Assembly: GCA_000697665.1 (NCBI GenBank)
Contig: KL197717.1
Location: forward strand, 476,761 to 540,760
Reading direction: 5' to 3'
Source: Jaapia argillacea MUCL 33604
Taxonomy: Eukaryota > Basidiomycota > Agaricomycetes > Jaapiales > Jaapiaceae
DNA length: 64,000 nucleotides
The notes beneath the pieces were generated by a model, which saw only the letters and a list, made by a program, of their open reading frames with translations, had not been told where the DNA came from and ran no database searches. Each line of letters starts with the position of its first letter. Within the stretch, counting starts at the first letter, position 1. A program made the position numbers and the translations under genes. This document shows, one piece after another, positions 45,865-58,077 of this stretch.

Positions 45865-47209
45865 ATGCCGGATACCGAGATAGAAATTGACCCCTACGAA
45901 CTGGTAGGTGTAGCATCTGAGGCAACCGAAGCAGAAATCAGGAAAGCCTATCGACAAAGGTCCCTCAAAGTCCATCCTGACAGGGTGAGTATTTCAGCTG
46001 ACTTCTCCACGGTATGCCACTCAAGTCATTCTGTTATCTAGAATCCCAATTTACCAGATGCAGGCGAGTTGTCCCCCCAATGTTCTGCCCCAAACCCGAG
46101 CTGACCAGCCATGTTGACAGCTCGGAAATTCCATGAACTCACACAAGCCTATGAACTCCTGTTGGATCCCTTACGACGCATGGCGGTTGATGCTAAAATT
46201 CGACTGAAAGAAGCGCGGAAGCAAAGATATGCAGCATACGATAACAAGCGAAAGACAATGGTGGAGGAGCTCGAGCAAAGGGAAAGGGCATTCAAGAAAA
46301 CCCGAATGGAGAAAGAGAAGGAAGAGATGGCGAGATGGCAGGAGAATGAGAAGATTATGGACGAGGGAAGAAAGCTGCGAGAGGAGCGGGAGAAGGAGAC
46401 TCTGAGGAAGGAAAGTGAAAGGGAGAAAGCTGAGACAGCTGCAGAGGAGGCAGAAACCGATGCCCCGCCAGACCTAGGTGCGAGTTCATTATTGCAGGAT
46501 CCTGTGAGTTCACTACTGAAAGTCGTAATAGGGGATTGGGATACAACAATCAAGCTCAAGTTCTTGCTGTCCTCGCGTCCTGATCTATCAGCACCGGACG
46601 TTCTTGCCAAACTCCTCTCGCCATTCGGTCCAATAGACGCATCTTCCATTGTTATTTCCAAGAAACCGCCGAAAAAAGCGCCACACAAGCCACCCAAGTT
46701 CGCCACTGCTCTTGTACCTTTCAAGCAAATCGGAGATGCATTTGCCGCTGTGAGTGCAAGCGGACGTGAAGAGCGAGGTCTCAAGGATGTTGAAATTGGT
46801 TGGGCCGAAGGCAAGGAGCCTGCAATCTTGGGTTGGCTCAAGAAACAGGGTAAACTGGGTGGTGTGTCATTGACCAGACCACAGCCGACGCCCACACCCG
46901 TATCCTCCTCTCCTGGAGTAGCCGCTTCCGCGCAAACGGCGACGAAACCACAATTGAGACCTGCAGCCAACCCGTCCTCTTCATTCTCATCTTTCCCTGA
47001 GACTTTTGTAAGTTTCAACCCACCACCTATGATCCTTGCGGCTGAGATTGCTTCACTTCTAGCCAACCACATCGACGACATCACAACAATCTGCCAAAGC
47101 GCCCTCTCTCCCCGGTCTTGATTTCGAGTCGCTTACACTACTTCGAATGAGACAGGCAGAACGAGAGCGATTGGAGCGGGAGATTCGAGAACAGGAGGAG
47201 AATGAGTGA
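45865..47209 (+). CDS. CWF23: J-domain plus RRM protein, DNAJC17/Cwf23-type spliceosomal factor
   Basis: Four exons: 45865-45984, 46042-46063, 46121-47007 and 47063-47209; 391 residues. J domain at residues 8-65: DPYELVGVASEATEAEIRKA, HPDR (the HPD motif) and RKFHELTQAYELLLDPLRR. Then a charged helix (KKTRMEKEKEEMARWQEN), an RRM-like domain at about 170-255 (IKLKFLLSS, LLSPFGPIDASSIVIS, KFATALVPFKQIGDAFAAV), and the C-terminal helix FESLTLLRMRQAERERLE. This matches DNAJC17 and yeast Cwc23/S. pombe Cwf23, which support spliceosome disassembly or activation. Intron 2 appears to be GC-AG (gatgcag/gcgagt). The gene starts 154 bp from the F-box gene on the other strand. Confidence 0.87.
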
Positions 47210-47414
47210 TCTTGGATTGTCAGTAATTACCTTTCTTATTCCATGATGCACATGTTAAATCCCCGATATCCAGCAACACGGCTGTGAATCGAACTGAGTT
47301 TTGTGCGTGTTGCTCCCCCATTACTTACCGGTCCGGACACTCGGGCCGAGATCCCGGGAGTTTGTTAACCTTCGCACTCCTGTTGATCGGTTGGGTGTCG
47401 TGCTTCGCTTGTCG

Positions 47415-48176
47415 ATGGAACCGTCGATCTCGAAACGTCTGTACATTCGCTGGGTCCGTTTGCATTTTGTATCATATCCTCTCCACCTCACATTGCCCTA
47501 GTTCCCAAATCCTGCCGGAGAACCAACATCCACTCTCGTTCTAACTTCCCCCTCTAAACGATTCGTCGACCTCCGGTTCTTCCTTCCGTCAGATTCGAAT
47601 GCTTCAAGGATCTTGAGCCAGCTGGAGTGGGGCTTCGCAGGCACATCTCATGTGACGCCTACCCATGGGGAATGGACTCACGACATTGATTCCCGACCTG
47701 ATAACGACGATCACCGCAACGATAAAGATGAAGGGGATATGTTCCCAGATCCCAATGGTGATCAGAATGTGTCTGTAGAAAGGGGAAGGATGTGGAATGC
47801 AGAGCGGGGAGCGGTTGGAGAGTATGAGGAGGGTTGGCTTGAGGTCGCTGTTCAAGGCAGGGGACGATGTGTTGTTTTGGAGATTGGGAAAGGGGATCAA
47901 TCTGCCGGCGTTGGAGATTCTCGGGCAACTGGAATGATCGTGCGGGTCGGACAGTACTGCCAAGGAATTGTCAAGATCGGAGAACAGACCCTTGTTGAGC
48001 GGTGGGAATGTGTCGAAGGAGAGCTGGGGGGAAACTGGAAGTTGACCGGGAAGGGTAGCGTTGGATCCGAAGGCGCGCTGCATTTACCTTGCGGGGCTGC
48101 TTGTGACCTCGAAGGGGACATACGACAGGGCGATGTCCTCCACGACGGGTGGGTTGTTACCGAGATTTATGCATGA
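47415..48176 (+). CDS. HRI1: HRI1 family protein
   Basis: Two exons: 47415-47453 (MEPSISKRLYIRW) and 47502-48176, split by a 48-bp intron with a GTCCGT donor; 237 residues, close to the 244 of yeast Hri1. Corresponding blocks: STLVLTSPSKRFVDLRFFLP, QLEWGFAGTSHV, GDMFPDPNGDQ, YEEGWLEVAVQGRGRCVVLE, GMIVRVGQYCQGIV and the end GDVLHDGWVVTEIYA. Two related beta-barrel halves are known for this family. Yeast Hri1 interacts with Hrr25 and Sec72, but the function is not settled. Confidence 0.85.
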
Positions 48177-48913
48177 TGCAGCTGCGAAGCGTGCCAAGTG
48201 TACTGTTAGCAAAAAGACCTTTCGGTGCTGGTGGGCAATCCTCTCTCCCTAACCCCTCAGTGCTGAAGTCGCGGAGCGGTATATTGTACATACAATCTCA
48301 GGCTTCCTCTTGATATCACCGCCATCGACACAAATGTCGCACCGCTTCAGAACTGTCGTCGTGCGGTTAATTTATCCAGCAATTCATCGACCGACTCGGA
48401 GGGTGTCCCTCTCCCCCTCAAGGTGCGCATCCCCAAATAGCGGGAGGGGTCCGATGCGGGGGCTTGAATGTCGTCGCTCCCTTCTCGCTTCTCGTCCGAA
48501 TCGGGATGTGGGCCGTTTTCAAATGTTTTGTAAATCAGGGAAGGCTCAGAACCGGAAATGTTTTCTGAGCGTCTTCTCCATCAAACCCTACTGGACAATT
48601 TCCAAACGGTGGGGGATCTTGAGTGATCAACGAACTGTCATCCAGGCCAAGGTCCGGGAACATCGACTGAACATCGCCTCCGAGCTGAACAGAATTCACA
48701 CCAGAAAAGACGAGGGCCACAACAACACTTCGTTATTTACATTAGGATATACGAGACACCTATGGTATAATGCGAGACAATGACAATCTTTAGAAATACA
48801 AGAGTGACCAGGGGGGACTCGGTCGCAAAGCCCCGTTCCACAGCTCAAACCACCCTCCCACTTTTGGCTATTGACCCTTCCCACCAGTTTCAGCACAGAT
48901 AGATGCGAACCAT
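48177..48913. other. Intergenic between convergent HRI1 and the acetate transporter gene
   Basis: A 157-codon plus frame (48310-48783) has biased composition and no family match. Probably UTRs. Confidence 0.6.
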
Positions 48914-50006
48914 CTATTCGTCGCGCTTGGGGAACTCGAAGAGGGGCAACGTGAACCAATCGTCGTCGGTCAACATGGTGGCGAGAGCAGCATAGTAGGC
49001 AATCAATGCGACGATAACGCCGATGACACCTCCTGCCTTGAGAACGTGGGCGTTGCCAGTGAACTGGGCTGCAGATACGGGTGTCAGCTGAACGTCAGGA
49101 GGGAAATATCAGAAGACTCACCGGCAGCAAGGCAAGCGAAGGTGACAACAAGACTGCTAAAGAGGAAAACAAAGATTCCGTTCTTCCTCGCGCATGCAAT
49201 CCTACGGAGCAAAAGACGAATTAGTACATACAATGATGAAATTTCAGATAGCCAGTAATCCGGGAATAGATGGATATGGTGATGAACAAACACTCACAAG
49301 AAGACGAAGGTAACGATTGTCCATGCAGTCAAGTAGAGACCCAAAGCATTGTGGAGTTCCTGGGCAGATGTGTAACCAGTGAGGATACCAGACCCAGGGA
49401 TGAGGATGGTCGCATAAGACATCCAGAAGCCACCATAGGACGAGAATGCTAAAAATAGGAAGACGGTTAGGCACCATGAATGATCGACAAAGATAACATT
49501 TGAAATAAAGTATCAAGCAAAGAACCCGACGCCCATCTGTGAAATGATTTGCATGATGATGCGGGGTATATGGCACGTTGACCAATATGGTGTGACAAAT
49601 GGCGGGAAGGCATGAATATGGACGATCATGAAACGGAGCTTACCAGTAGCACCGAAGGTGTTGCCGACAGCGAACTCCCACATGCCAGCGAGCAATTGGG
49701 CAAGTCCTCCAACGAAGACAGCCAAACCAACAACAACGTTGGGTGTGGTGACGCTGCGAGCACTGGCGTTGATAAGCGAGAGCACTAGGGTAGTAGTGGC
49801 GAAGGACATCAAGCCACTAAAGGACGCGTTTGTGAGTACAAATCGGAGGGGATGAGGAGGTCGACGTACAGAGCACCGGGGTTACCAAACTTCCTCATGG
49901 GAACACCACGAAGACCGAAACTGGGTTGGGCAACGGGGTCAACCGCGCTGTTGTGGAGGTGGGAGAGGTGCTCGACGCGGCCATTTGCTTTCTCGATGTC
50001 AGACAT
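48914..50006 (-). CDS. GPR1/FUN34/YaaH (AceTr) family plasma-membrane transporter
   Basis: Five exons: 50006-49870, 49816-49644, 49448-49298, 49201-49122 and 49068-48914; 231 residues. N-terminal cytosolic [16 protein letters not shown], signature [19 protein letters not shown] (family consensus NPAPLGL), then [55 protein letters not shown], and two more TM helices before the acidic tail [18 protein letters not shown]. Family members (Ato1-3, AcpA) export ammonium or import acetate/succinate by proton-coupled transport. Six TM helices expected. Substrate is inferred from the family. Confidence 0.93.
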
Positions 50007-50726
50007 AGTGAATTAAAGTGGGTGGTGGGGGGACGAAAAAGCAAACTGAAGCCAACTGGAGCGAGAACGAGCTGTGGATTGAACCTGGGGAATGAGGGGT
50101 GGGGAAGAAAACAACCAAGCTTTTATACCTCCCCGCATGATATGTCGAATCTCCGCCTGATTTACGCAGAACGACACACAAATTCGTGGAGATCGTTTGC
50201 AAATCTCAGGCCAGGCACGAAGCGCCTTGAAATGCAATTCGAGATTCCATCAAATCATCGGTGCCTGCATTCTTGGCAGGTATTTTCAACTTTTGCGGGG
50301 ATGGGGATGAATCCAGATGCAGGGAGGCGAAGAACCAGGCGCTTGGCAGAATGTGAAACGGACATCCGCCAACGCAGCGTCAAATCCGCGCCATTCCTTG
50401 GGGTTATCGACCGTGCTCGTGTCCGAATTCATTGTGGAATGACAGAAAATGACACGCGGGTGACCCGTGGGGTGACAGAATTCGAAATGCAAAAATTTCC
50501 AACAACAACGAAGAGGACCAGGAGGTTTCGTTGTTGAAGAGAATCGCGGGGTAACGGGGTCGTGCAATTAGTCTTTTTACCGTATTTGGACGATCGACGG
50601 CTTAATAAGGAAAGAGGCGCTTCGGACCATTAGACACCGCCCTCCGGTTGAACGTATGCGTTCCAACGACGATGGTCTGGAGGGCTTGGATTAGGTACTC
50701 GACAACTGGCTTAGCGTGAGCACCTC
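50007..50726. other. Upstream region of the acetate-type transporter
   Basis: No gene recognised; a 203-codon plus frame (49926-50537) overlaps the transporter antisense and looks spurious. Confidence 0.6.
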
Positions 50727-51297
50727 ATTACAGTGTCTTCGGAAAACCTTGACATTGCGTGCTTTTGTTTTCTGAAAAATAAAATTCATAAAGGGCCACT
50801 GCTCAACTCAATTGCCCGATTTCAGGCTAACATGGCATTGCCGGCGTCAGAGAAGTTGATGTGGCTGAAGTCCTGCCCAGTGGCCATGGACGGCCATGGA
50901 CCAACTTGGTCTTTGTGGGACTGTAGTGTGCAGACGAAAGGCCCTTTGCAAAACGGCGCAAAACGTGTATAATCCTTGTGTAAAATTACACGTCATTGAT
51001 CTAGGATAGAAACCAGAGCTACTATAATTTTTTGAGAGGCTATAAGTGCAGCAATAGTCAACCGTGGATAGTTTACTGTTTACTGGGAACCCAGCCACAG
51101 GTCCTGCGGACGTCCACAACGTCTCTTCGCTTACTCGCCTTCTCGTAACCGTTGCTGCCAGCGGATGTCAGCTCTGACAGCGGCAATACCTCGCTAGCGT
51201 GGAATTGGGCAGTCGAGTTGACCAGCGGCCCTTTATGAATTTTCTTTTTCAGAAAACGAAAACGCGCAATGTCAAGGTTTTCCGAAGACGCTGTAAT
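50727..51297. mobile_element. MITE-like inverted-repeat element, 571 bp
   Basis: Terminal inverted repeats of about 125 bp: the left arm starts attacagtgtcttcggaaaa, and the right arm reverse-complemented starts attacagcgtcttcggaaaa. Both continue through ccttgacattgcg and attcataaagggcc to gtcagag. The about 320-bp centre has no coding potential. A target duplication could not be fixed. The arms are about 85-90% alike by eye. Confidence 0.8.
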
Positions 51298-52292
51298 ACT
51301 GTCCAATTTGTTGAAGATTGGCACCCTGGCAAAACTCCGCAAATTTTATCGAGGGTCGGGGAGGGCCTCTTCAGGGAGCTAACCATTCGTTTCTTTGTTT
51401 TGCCCCTCAAGTGGCATCATTTTCGACTGGTCTTTCACCCCAAGGGATCTCTCAGCCTTCCGACTCCTCCCATTCCGCCTCTCAAGCATTCCGCTTCCAT
51501 GACGTTGAGTCCGGGGTCAACATTCCCCGCGCTATCAAGGTTGCGGTGTCACTACTCGGACCCTCTCAGCCCATACGCACGCAAGAGCTCATCGTCAGTC
51601 CAAATCAAGCAACTTTACTGATAGATCGTCCACATACTGCTGCGAAAGGAAAAACAAATGTTTCGGACTCTTCGGAGGGGCTTTTCTCGTCATAGGGTAG
51701 ACAGTGTTGCCGACGCGACTGTCAATCTCATGCCAGTCCGTGAAGCGAAACCAATCTCCGGACTCCGCGACCTCCTCTCCAGACCTCGCACCAGTGGGTC
51801 TACTTTTGAGGTCGGACGGGCATGCCTGTGGGGTGAAATGGGAGGACACACTACTTTCTACCTGGTACCTACTGACGAGCTGTGCGACTCTATTTAGCAG
51901 CTATGTCTTAGTCGCCTGAAAAGATGCGCCGTTTTTTGCGTTCCGGCACTACTGATATGAAAGCGCCTTCCAATGTTTCGGATCTCCTGGGTTCCGCCCA
52001 GTATGTGACGATGACCTCCTCCACACATCCACCTTACTCGCCCAGTCAATTCAGGATCCCCTGCTGGTATCGCCACCTTGTCAGACCGTTCGACGTCTCA
52101 GGAATATCACCGTTGTACTCTCACCAACATGCCATCCGGTTTCGATCATACAGGGCTTCGCAGTTATCATGGATACATACTTCGTACATGGATAACACTA
52201 ATGATACAATGAATTTAGAACGGGGACTATATCTCTGGTATCGTGAATGCGATGAAGCACTAGCAGGATGGTACGGCAACTTCGGGCGACAG
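51298..52292. other. Unassigned stretch between the MITE and the second F-box gene
   Basis: Plus frames 51318-51695 and 51658-51897 might be exons of a small gene (VNIPRAIKVAVSLLGPSQ, MFRTLRRGFSRHRVDS) but match no family. Nothing else seen. Confidence 0.4.
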
Positions 52293-53840
52293 TCAAAGAA
52301 TAGCGACCTTCTCAACAAGGCCACTCAACACATCCACAACATCGGGATCCAGTGAAAAACACTGCGCCAATTTCAGGAATCGAATATCCGCCACGTCTGG
52401 CTCTACCATCCCATTCCTGGCTGTCACAACCTTTAGAATTTCATGACCCGAGATATCTCTGCAACTCTGTAGACACAGCGCCTGCAATCTTGGCAATATC
52501 CAATCGTCTCCCGGAGAAGCCAATAAATTGAATAATTTGGCTCCCAAAGTTCCGCTGGGAGGGCATGAAATCCCCAAAGCAATCAGCCGGGGGAGTTGAT
52601 GGAGAGCCCGGATGAATGGAACGAGGTGTACGCCATCGAGGTTGCATCCTCTGAGATCGAGGTAGCGTAGGGACGGGAAGCGGTCCTCGGTAAGCTTCGA
52701 TAGCCAGTTCAGATTGTCGTCATTGGGACAATCCATCTGCACGGACAGGCGCTGAAGGGCGGGAAGCGAAACGGAATCCAGGAAGACGGCGAGGTTGATG
52801 GTGTCCAGGAAATGAAAGGATAAATTGCGGAGGGCGGGGAGTGGTGCGAGGGAGGGGGTAGTTCGGAAAAGGTCCGTCCCGTCTAGAATGAATGCCGCCG
52901 ACTGAAACCGAAGTTCCCGCAGTGTCGGTGTTGTCTCGACTATTTCTAAAAGATCCTTCATCGATATTCCGATACGTGACGACGACGACGAAGTCGTATA
53001 ACGCTGGTCGCGAATGAGATGAAGGGTTTCCAACGCCGGCAACTCCGTCCGAATGGATATCAGCGGGGTGTATTCGAGGACGATCGTCTTCAACCGGGGG
53101 CATGGCTGCGATAGGACGGTATGTGGGGTTTGATCCTCCGAGTCGCAAGGGTCCACTCGGAGATACAGCGACTCAAGATTGGGACCTAATTCTCTTGCAT
53201 TCATGCGTATGATGGCCATCCAATCCCAATCCTGAACCGAGACTCGGAAAAAGAAGCATCGAGAGAGATGCGGAGAGAGGTCGGCCATGATGGAGCTTAG
53301 CTCGGTGGCCAAGTCGAGATATCGACAGTCGAGGTCAACGAACAACTTGCAAGCCTGCGAACGCTCCAAGTATAGCTTCATCTTCTGTTGAAAAGCCGCG
53401 CTTCGACTATACCCCCAATTGTAATCGAGTTTGATGTACGACCAAAGGGATGGAGTCTCCAACGCGATGTTTCTCCAGTGACGAGATACGAGCGAAATGC
53501 TGTGTAGCAAAGGTATGCTGTCGTGAACCCCGAGCTCAAACATTCTGGAGAGGATTTCGGGCGGTACCCCAGCAATGAGAGCCCGACGGGCGAGAATGTC
53601 ATTCCTTTTGACTTTCAACTGAGCCAGTTCCTCTTCTATCTCGGCTACCCGCTTGTCTATTTCCTCGATTTCTGGAGGAGCGCTCCTAGGATCACTGCGC
53701 AGCGGTCAACTCGACTCCGTTTTGTCAAAGGAAGCGACGTACGTTTCATTTGGATTCGTCCCATCCTCTGTGACGACTCTCATGCCCTGAACATCATCCC
53801 AAGTGGCCAAGTCCTCGAACGCAAGCGCACGATCCACCAT
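52293..53840 (-). CDS. F-box/LRR-like protein, second gene
   Basis: Exon 1 53840-53743, intron with GTACGT donor, exon 2 53694-52293; 499 residues. After a short N-terminus comes a coiled-coil helix PEIEEIDKRVAEIEEELAQL, then the F-box GVPPEILSRMFELGVHDSIP, LVSRHWRNIALETPSLWSYI. The rest is LRR-like (LKTIVLEYTPLISIRTELPA, ALETLHLIRDQ, LRYLDLRGCNLDGVHLVPF, LQALCLQSCRDI). The helix-then-F-box layout (LxxRRxLxxxxPPEIL) is the common agaricomycete F-box type. Presumed SCF adaptor. Unrelated in detail to the F-box gene at 44051. Confidence 0.85.
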
Positions 53841-54230
53841 GGCGGTTGAAACAGCATGAACGTCGAAGGCAATGCTTGGTGCCACGAAACCCCTACGGAA
53901 TCACGAGTAAACATCAATAATTACTGCATGTAAGTATATCCAAGTAAATAATGTGCCTTATCTGCCACGCGTCATTTAACCAAGGTCGGACCGGTTTTCG
54001 GATATGGCTTGCGAACATCGCATCAATCCAACAAGTCCAACCTCCACCGTCGTTCGCTGCCTTTTGTTGGACTACGGTTCCTATTTCTGATAACCAAACT
54101 TACCACATCTGGCCGGTTATTGTGCACCATGGACCCGAGGAGAAGCCTTGTCCTTGCATGATGTTGACAATGAGATGATTCTCCGCCCCCCTTCTCCTCA
54201 TACCGTCAACACGGATATTCGGTCACCACC

Positions 54231-56694
54231 ATGGGTACCTGGTCCATTGCCCTCGCAGGTTTACTCCTTCTCCTGGCAAAAATCGGCGTGGATAAGGTCC
54301 TCTCGATTCGAAAGGCATTTAGGAATGCTGGGTATGTTATCATGTTGCGGAAAAACTCTTTTGCACCAATCCTTTCAACGAGAGATACATGTTTGGTTGA
54401 TTTTGGTTCTTTATCACAGAGATTGTCCGGGTCGTCATGTCTTGTGGCTTGATCCTTTCCGGAACCTCGCCATAGTCCTTGCTCAAACATACCCCCGGCC
54501 TGGGTCTTTCGCTAACTGGGGCGTGAAATTTGCTCGTAAGAATTCCCCCTCTTCTTCGTGGTATGCTTCTGAACGTGGTTTTTGGATTCATCTCTATTCG
54601 ACCAGCGTATGCACAGACTGGTAGCACTTGTATTGCTTCAGTCCTTTTTCTTTCTTCAAGGCTGTACTTTTGGATCTCCGACGCAGATGCTATCAAAACG
54701 GTTACATCTGATCGCCTGACTTTTCAGAAAGACATACCAGCGGTAACACTTACTCCCTTTCGACTTGTTGAACGTTTCGACTCAAATATTGCCTACGATA
54801 GTACGAGATTCTAAATATTTACGGAGAGAACCTCGTTAGCACAGAGCACGCGGACTGGAAGAGACATCGAGGGGTCTCGAAAGCTGCTTTCAGCGAGGTG
54901 CCTTCTAATTTCTCCAAGTTGGTGATTCAATAATTCTCAATCGAATTGCCTTACTCTACTTAGGCGAACAATGCGCTGGTGTGGACAGAAACTCTCCGTG
55001 TTCTTACAGAATGGTTCGGAACGCTCGACGAATCTCTTTCCAAGACCCCCAACAAGGATGGCCTTACAATCAAAGTCGTAGATCATATGGTTCAAGTACT
55101 ACACGCTCGTTTCCATCATGCTCTCGCCAACAGCTAACTCCCGAGCTTTTGACGCCAGGCCACTCTCCTCGTAATCTCCACCGCAGGATTCGGAAGACGA
55201 GTCTCCTGGACGGAAGATTCCTCAACCCAACCTCCACAAGGCCACACCCTCACCTTCCGTAGCTCATTGACTTCCACCCTTCACAATCTCTTCTTCAAAA
55301 TCCTGACACCGGATTGGCTCTGTGACCTTTCGTCTTCCATCTACATTCCTTACTTGTCTCGCCGATTGGCGGAAACGAAAGAAGCTTTCAGTGGCTTGAG
55401 ATTGTATATTCATGAGATTATATCAGTGGCTAGGGTTGGTGTGCTGGATGGGAAGGGTGTGGCTGGTGATGGTGGTGGTGGTGCCGCTTTGTTGCGGAAC
55501 TTGGTGGAAGCGAACATGACCCAGGATGGAGAATTCAGGCAGTTGACGGATGATGAACTATTGTCGAACATCTTTGTTAGTGAACTCTCACCCTCGTCGA
55601 CGACTCTCTGTACCCCCGCCTCAACCTGACCTACTTCATTTGTTAGGTCTTCCTGTTAGCCGGACACGGTGAGACCCCCGATGGATCACTTCATAGTAGA
55701 TGACTTGACCACCCTACGGATCTATCACAGAAACGTCTGCCCATGCTCTGAGTTTTGCCATCGTTTTGCTGGCGCTATACCCCGAGGCCCAACAGAAGAT
55801 ATACGAAGAAGCCATACAAGTCTGGCCGGAAGGCACGGATCCATTACAAACCTCTGTACATCCTCCTCTCCCTCCCTCCCTCCTCCCCCTCTCCTAACTT
55901 TCTCTTTCTCTTTCGGCATCTACAGACCTATAAAGACGACCACCCTCGTCTCGTACGTCCACTTGCTCCCACCCCAATTCATCCAACACTTTCCCCCAAA
56001 ACTGAATTCATCGTGTCATAGGAATACACATTGGCCGTGTTCCACGAAACTCTCCGAATGTTCCCCTCAGTAATTCGTCTCGCCAAACCCGTATTCGCCG
56101 ATTCTGCTGTAACTGTAAACCGATTCAACCCCGCCGATGATTATTGTCAAGAGGGCAAGGTTGAAAAAGTGAGCGTGGCGATCCCCAAGGGAAGTGTGGT
56201 TATTATTGATGTGTGGGCGTTGCATATGAATCGTGAGTTTTTTCCGTTGTTTCATCATTGTAAATCGTTGAATAAGACGTACTGCTTTTAGCTTTACATC
56301 GGGGGCCGGATGTTGAGGAATTTAAGCCTGAGAGGTTTATTGATACTGAGACGTATCGTTGGCCTCGTGATGCCTGTGAGTCTCTTGCTTTCAAAACGTC
56401 CTAAACAAACCCGTCCATCACTACCCCCTATATTCTCCGCGTACCTTCACTTATCCCAACCTACCAGTCCTAGCATTCTCAGCCGGCGCCCGAGGCTGCA
56501 TCGGCAAACGGTTCTCTCTCACCGAGAGTATATGCATCCTGGCAAATCTAGTCCGAAGATACGAGATATTAGTTCCTGAAGATCTTTTAGAGAAAGGATT
56601 GGAGGAACGGAAGAGGGTCTTGCTAAGCTGGGTGGTGGGGGTTACTACTACGCCTACGAATGCGAGGGTGAGGGTGAGGAGGAGGGATCAGTAG
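54231..56694 (+). CDS. Cytochrome P450 monooxygenase
   Basis: Start MGTWSIALAGLLLLLAKIG at 54231, a membrane anchor, stop at 56694; about ten exons. Landmarks in order: GSTCIASVLFLSSRLYFWIS (A-helix/beta-1 region), WKRHRGVSKAAFSE (C-helix WxxxR), ATLLVISTAGFG, ELLSNIFVFLLAGHETSAHA (I-helix oxygen-binding motif, formed by splicing), VFHETLRMFP (ExxR), SVVIIDVWALHMN, FKPERFIDTETYRWPRDA (PERF) and FSAGARGCIGKRF (heme-binding FxxGxRxCxG with the axial Cys). All invariant P450 residues are present. ER-anchored, needs CPR. CYP family and substrate cannot be told from the sequence alone; no biosynthetic partners lie next to it. Confidence 0.88.
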
Positions 56695-57006
56695 AGAAAT
56701 GGTTGGTTGGTTCTCGCGTTCTTCAAACTCACCACGAACTGTCGATATCACGACATATCACGTCGATTTCCCTGATGTTTTCCCATAGGTCTTATCTGGG
56801 TCCTTCTGAACGAGGCCGATGTACGCGTCGTTTAGGCAGAACCGAAAGCCCCTCAACTTTCATTGCACAGGCTAGAACAGCGGTATGAATCATTAATGCA
56901 GGCCAGCTAGGTATACACATGAGCTAGATGAGAAACGAATGGAAACTTCTATCGATACAGTATACTCAAAAACGGATCATGAGTGAAGTGTCCCAATCAC
57001 CCCGAA

Positions 57007-58077
57007 TTACACGCTCTCCCTCTTCACCTGCTCGGTAGCCATCTTTTCAGGATCCGACGTCTGTCGAATGTGCAAGGTCATAACATTATGAACACTCTCC
57101 AGATGCCAATCCCTTTCCTCCCTCCTCAATTCTCCCTTGACCCAATGAACAGTCCAGGCCGCGAAGATGATAGCCCATAACCAAGGTAACCCATATGCAC
57201 ATCCATACCCAATATCATCCGTTGTCGTCCAAGCCACAGCGATCAAAGCGGCCGCTACGATCGTACCACTTGCACCCCAAGCGATAGACGTGACTCGCAG
57301 AATTCGTCTCATGACAGCGGAATGTTCGTAACGAATTCGCCAGGCTTGACGGAATTCGATGCAACCTCCACCGTCAACTGCCACGACGTCTTCGACTAGA
57401 GTGTAAGTCGCTGGTGGGAGACCTTCGTATGCGGGGAGGGAGGATACACGGAAGGGGACGCGAATACGGTGGGGGAAGAGGCCGGAGATGAGCATGGGGA
57501 AACAGAGGGTTATCATGAATAAAGGTATTGCCATGTCTACTATCTTGACGGATGCGGGGTTCCTGTTGGAGGATCCGCCTTAGAAAGAGAAAAAGAGTGG
57601 GGCAGACAAGAACTTACAATGATGAACCGACGATTAGGGGGGCGAAGAAGGCCGTTTCTGCGAGATGGATCATGATTCTGTGGGATGGATTATGTGAGTT
57701 GGGATAGTCGATAGACTTTTTTCTGGGACGCACGTAAAGGCATCTACACCCCACCGTCCTGCACCGATAGGTCTCCGTTGGTGATGTCCATCAGAGATCC
57801 ACAGCCGGTACATTCTCATAGCCAACTTATACCCCGTGTATGTGCCAATAATACTCGTGATGATAGCGAGGTTCTTGGTATTTGATAGGTGAGCTCCCCA
57901 TCGTATCGAGAAGAATAAGATGAGAGGGAGGACGCCAGCCTCTAAGAAGAGTAAGGTGAAGAATAGGATGATTTTCCGTTCTCGGGTCGTTGTCCTGATG
58001 GAATAGTGGATTGGAGGGGGTTTAGTGAAAGTGCCAGCGTTGCCCGCCAACGTCGAGGTGTCAGATGCAGACATCAT
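57007..58077 (-). CDS. Fungal multi-pass membrane protein of unknown function
   Basis: Start at 58077 or 58074 (MMSASDTSTLAG; two adjacent ATGs). Exon 1 runs to about 57735 with TM segments IILFFTLLFLEAGVLPLILF and LAIITSIIGTYTGYKLAM. Exon 2 is MIHLAETAFFAPLIVGSS; exon 3 (about 57550-57007) has MAIPLFMITLCFPMLISGLF, a loop TYTLVEDVVAVDGGG, TM IVAAALIAVAWTT, TM GLPWLWAIIFAAWTVHWV, and a cytosolic end. About six TM helices. The DVVAVDGG-x-FRQAWRIRY loop looks conserved in fungal homologues I have seen, but I know no name or function. Confidence 0.7.

Noticed and set aside
46149-47084. 311-codon minus-strand frame opposite the DNAJC17-type gene
   Set aside because: Antisense shadow of a well-supported coding exon; Ser-rich content mirrors the charged sense frame.
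53951-54178. 75-codon plus frame just upstream of the P450
   Set aside because: Short, no homology, and lies in the divergent promoter region shared with the F-box gene.
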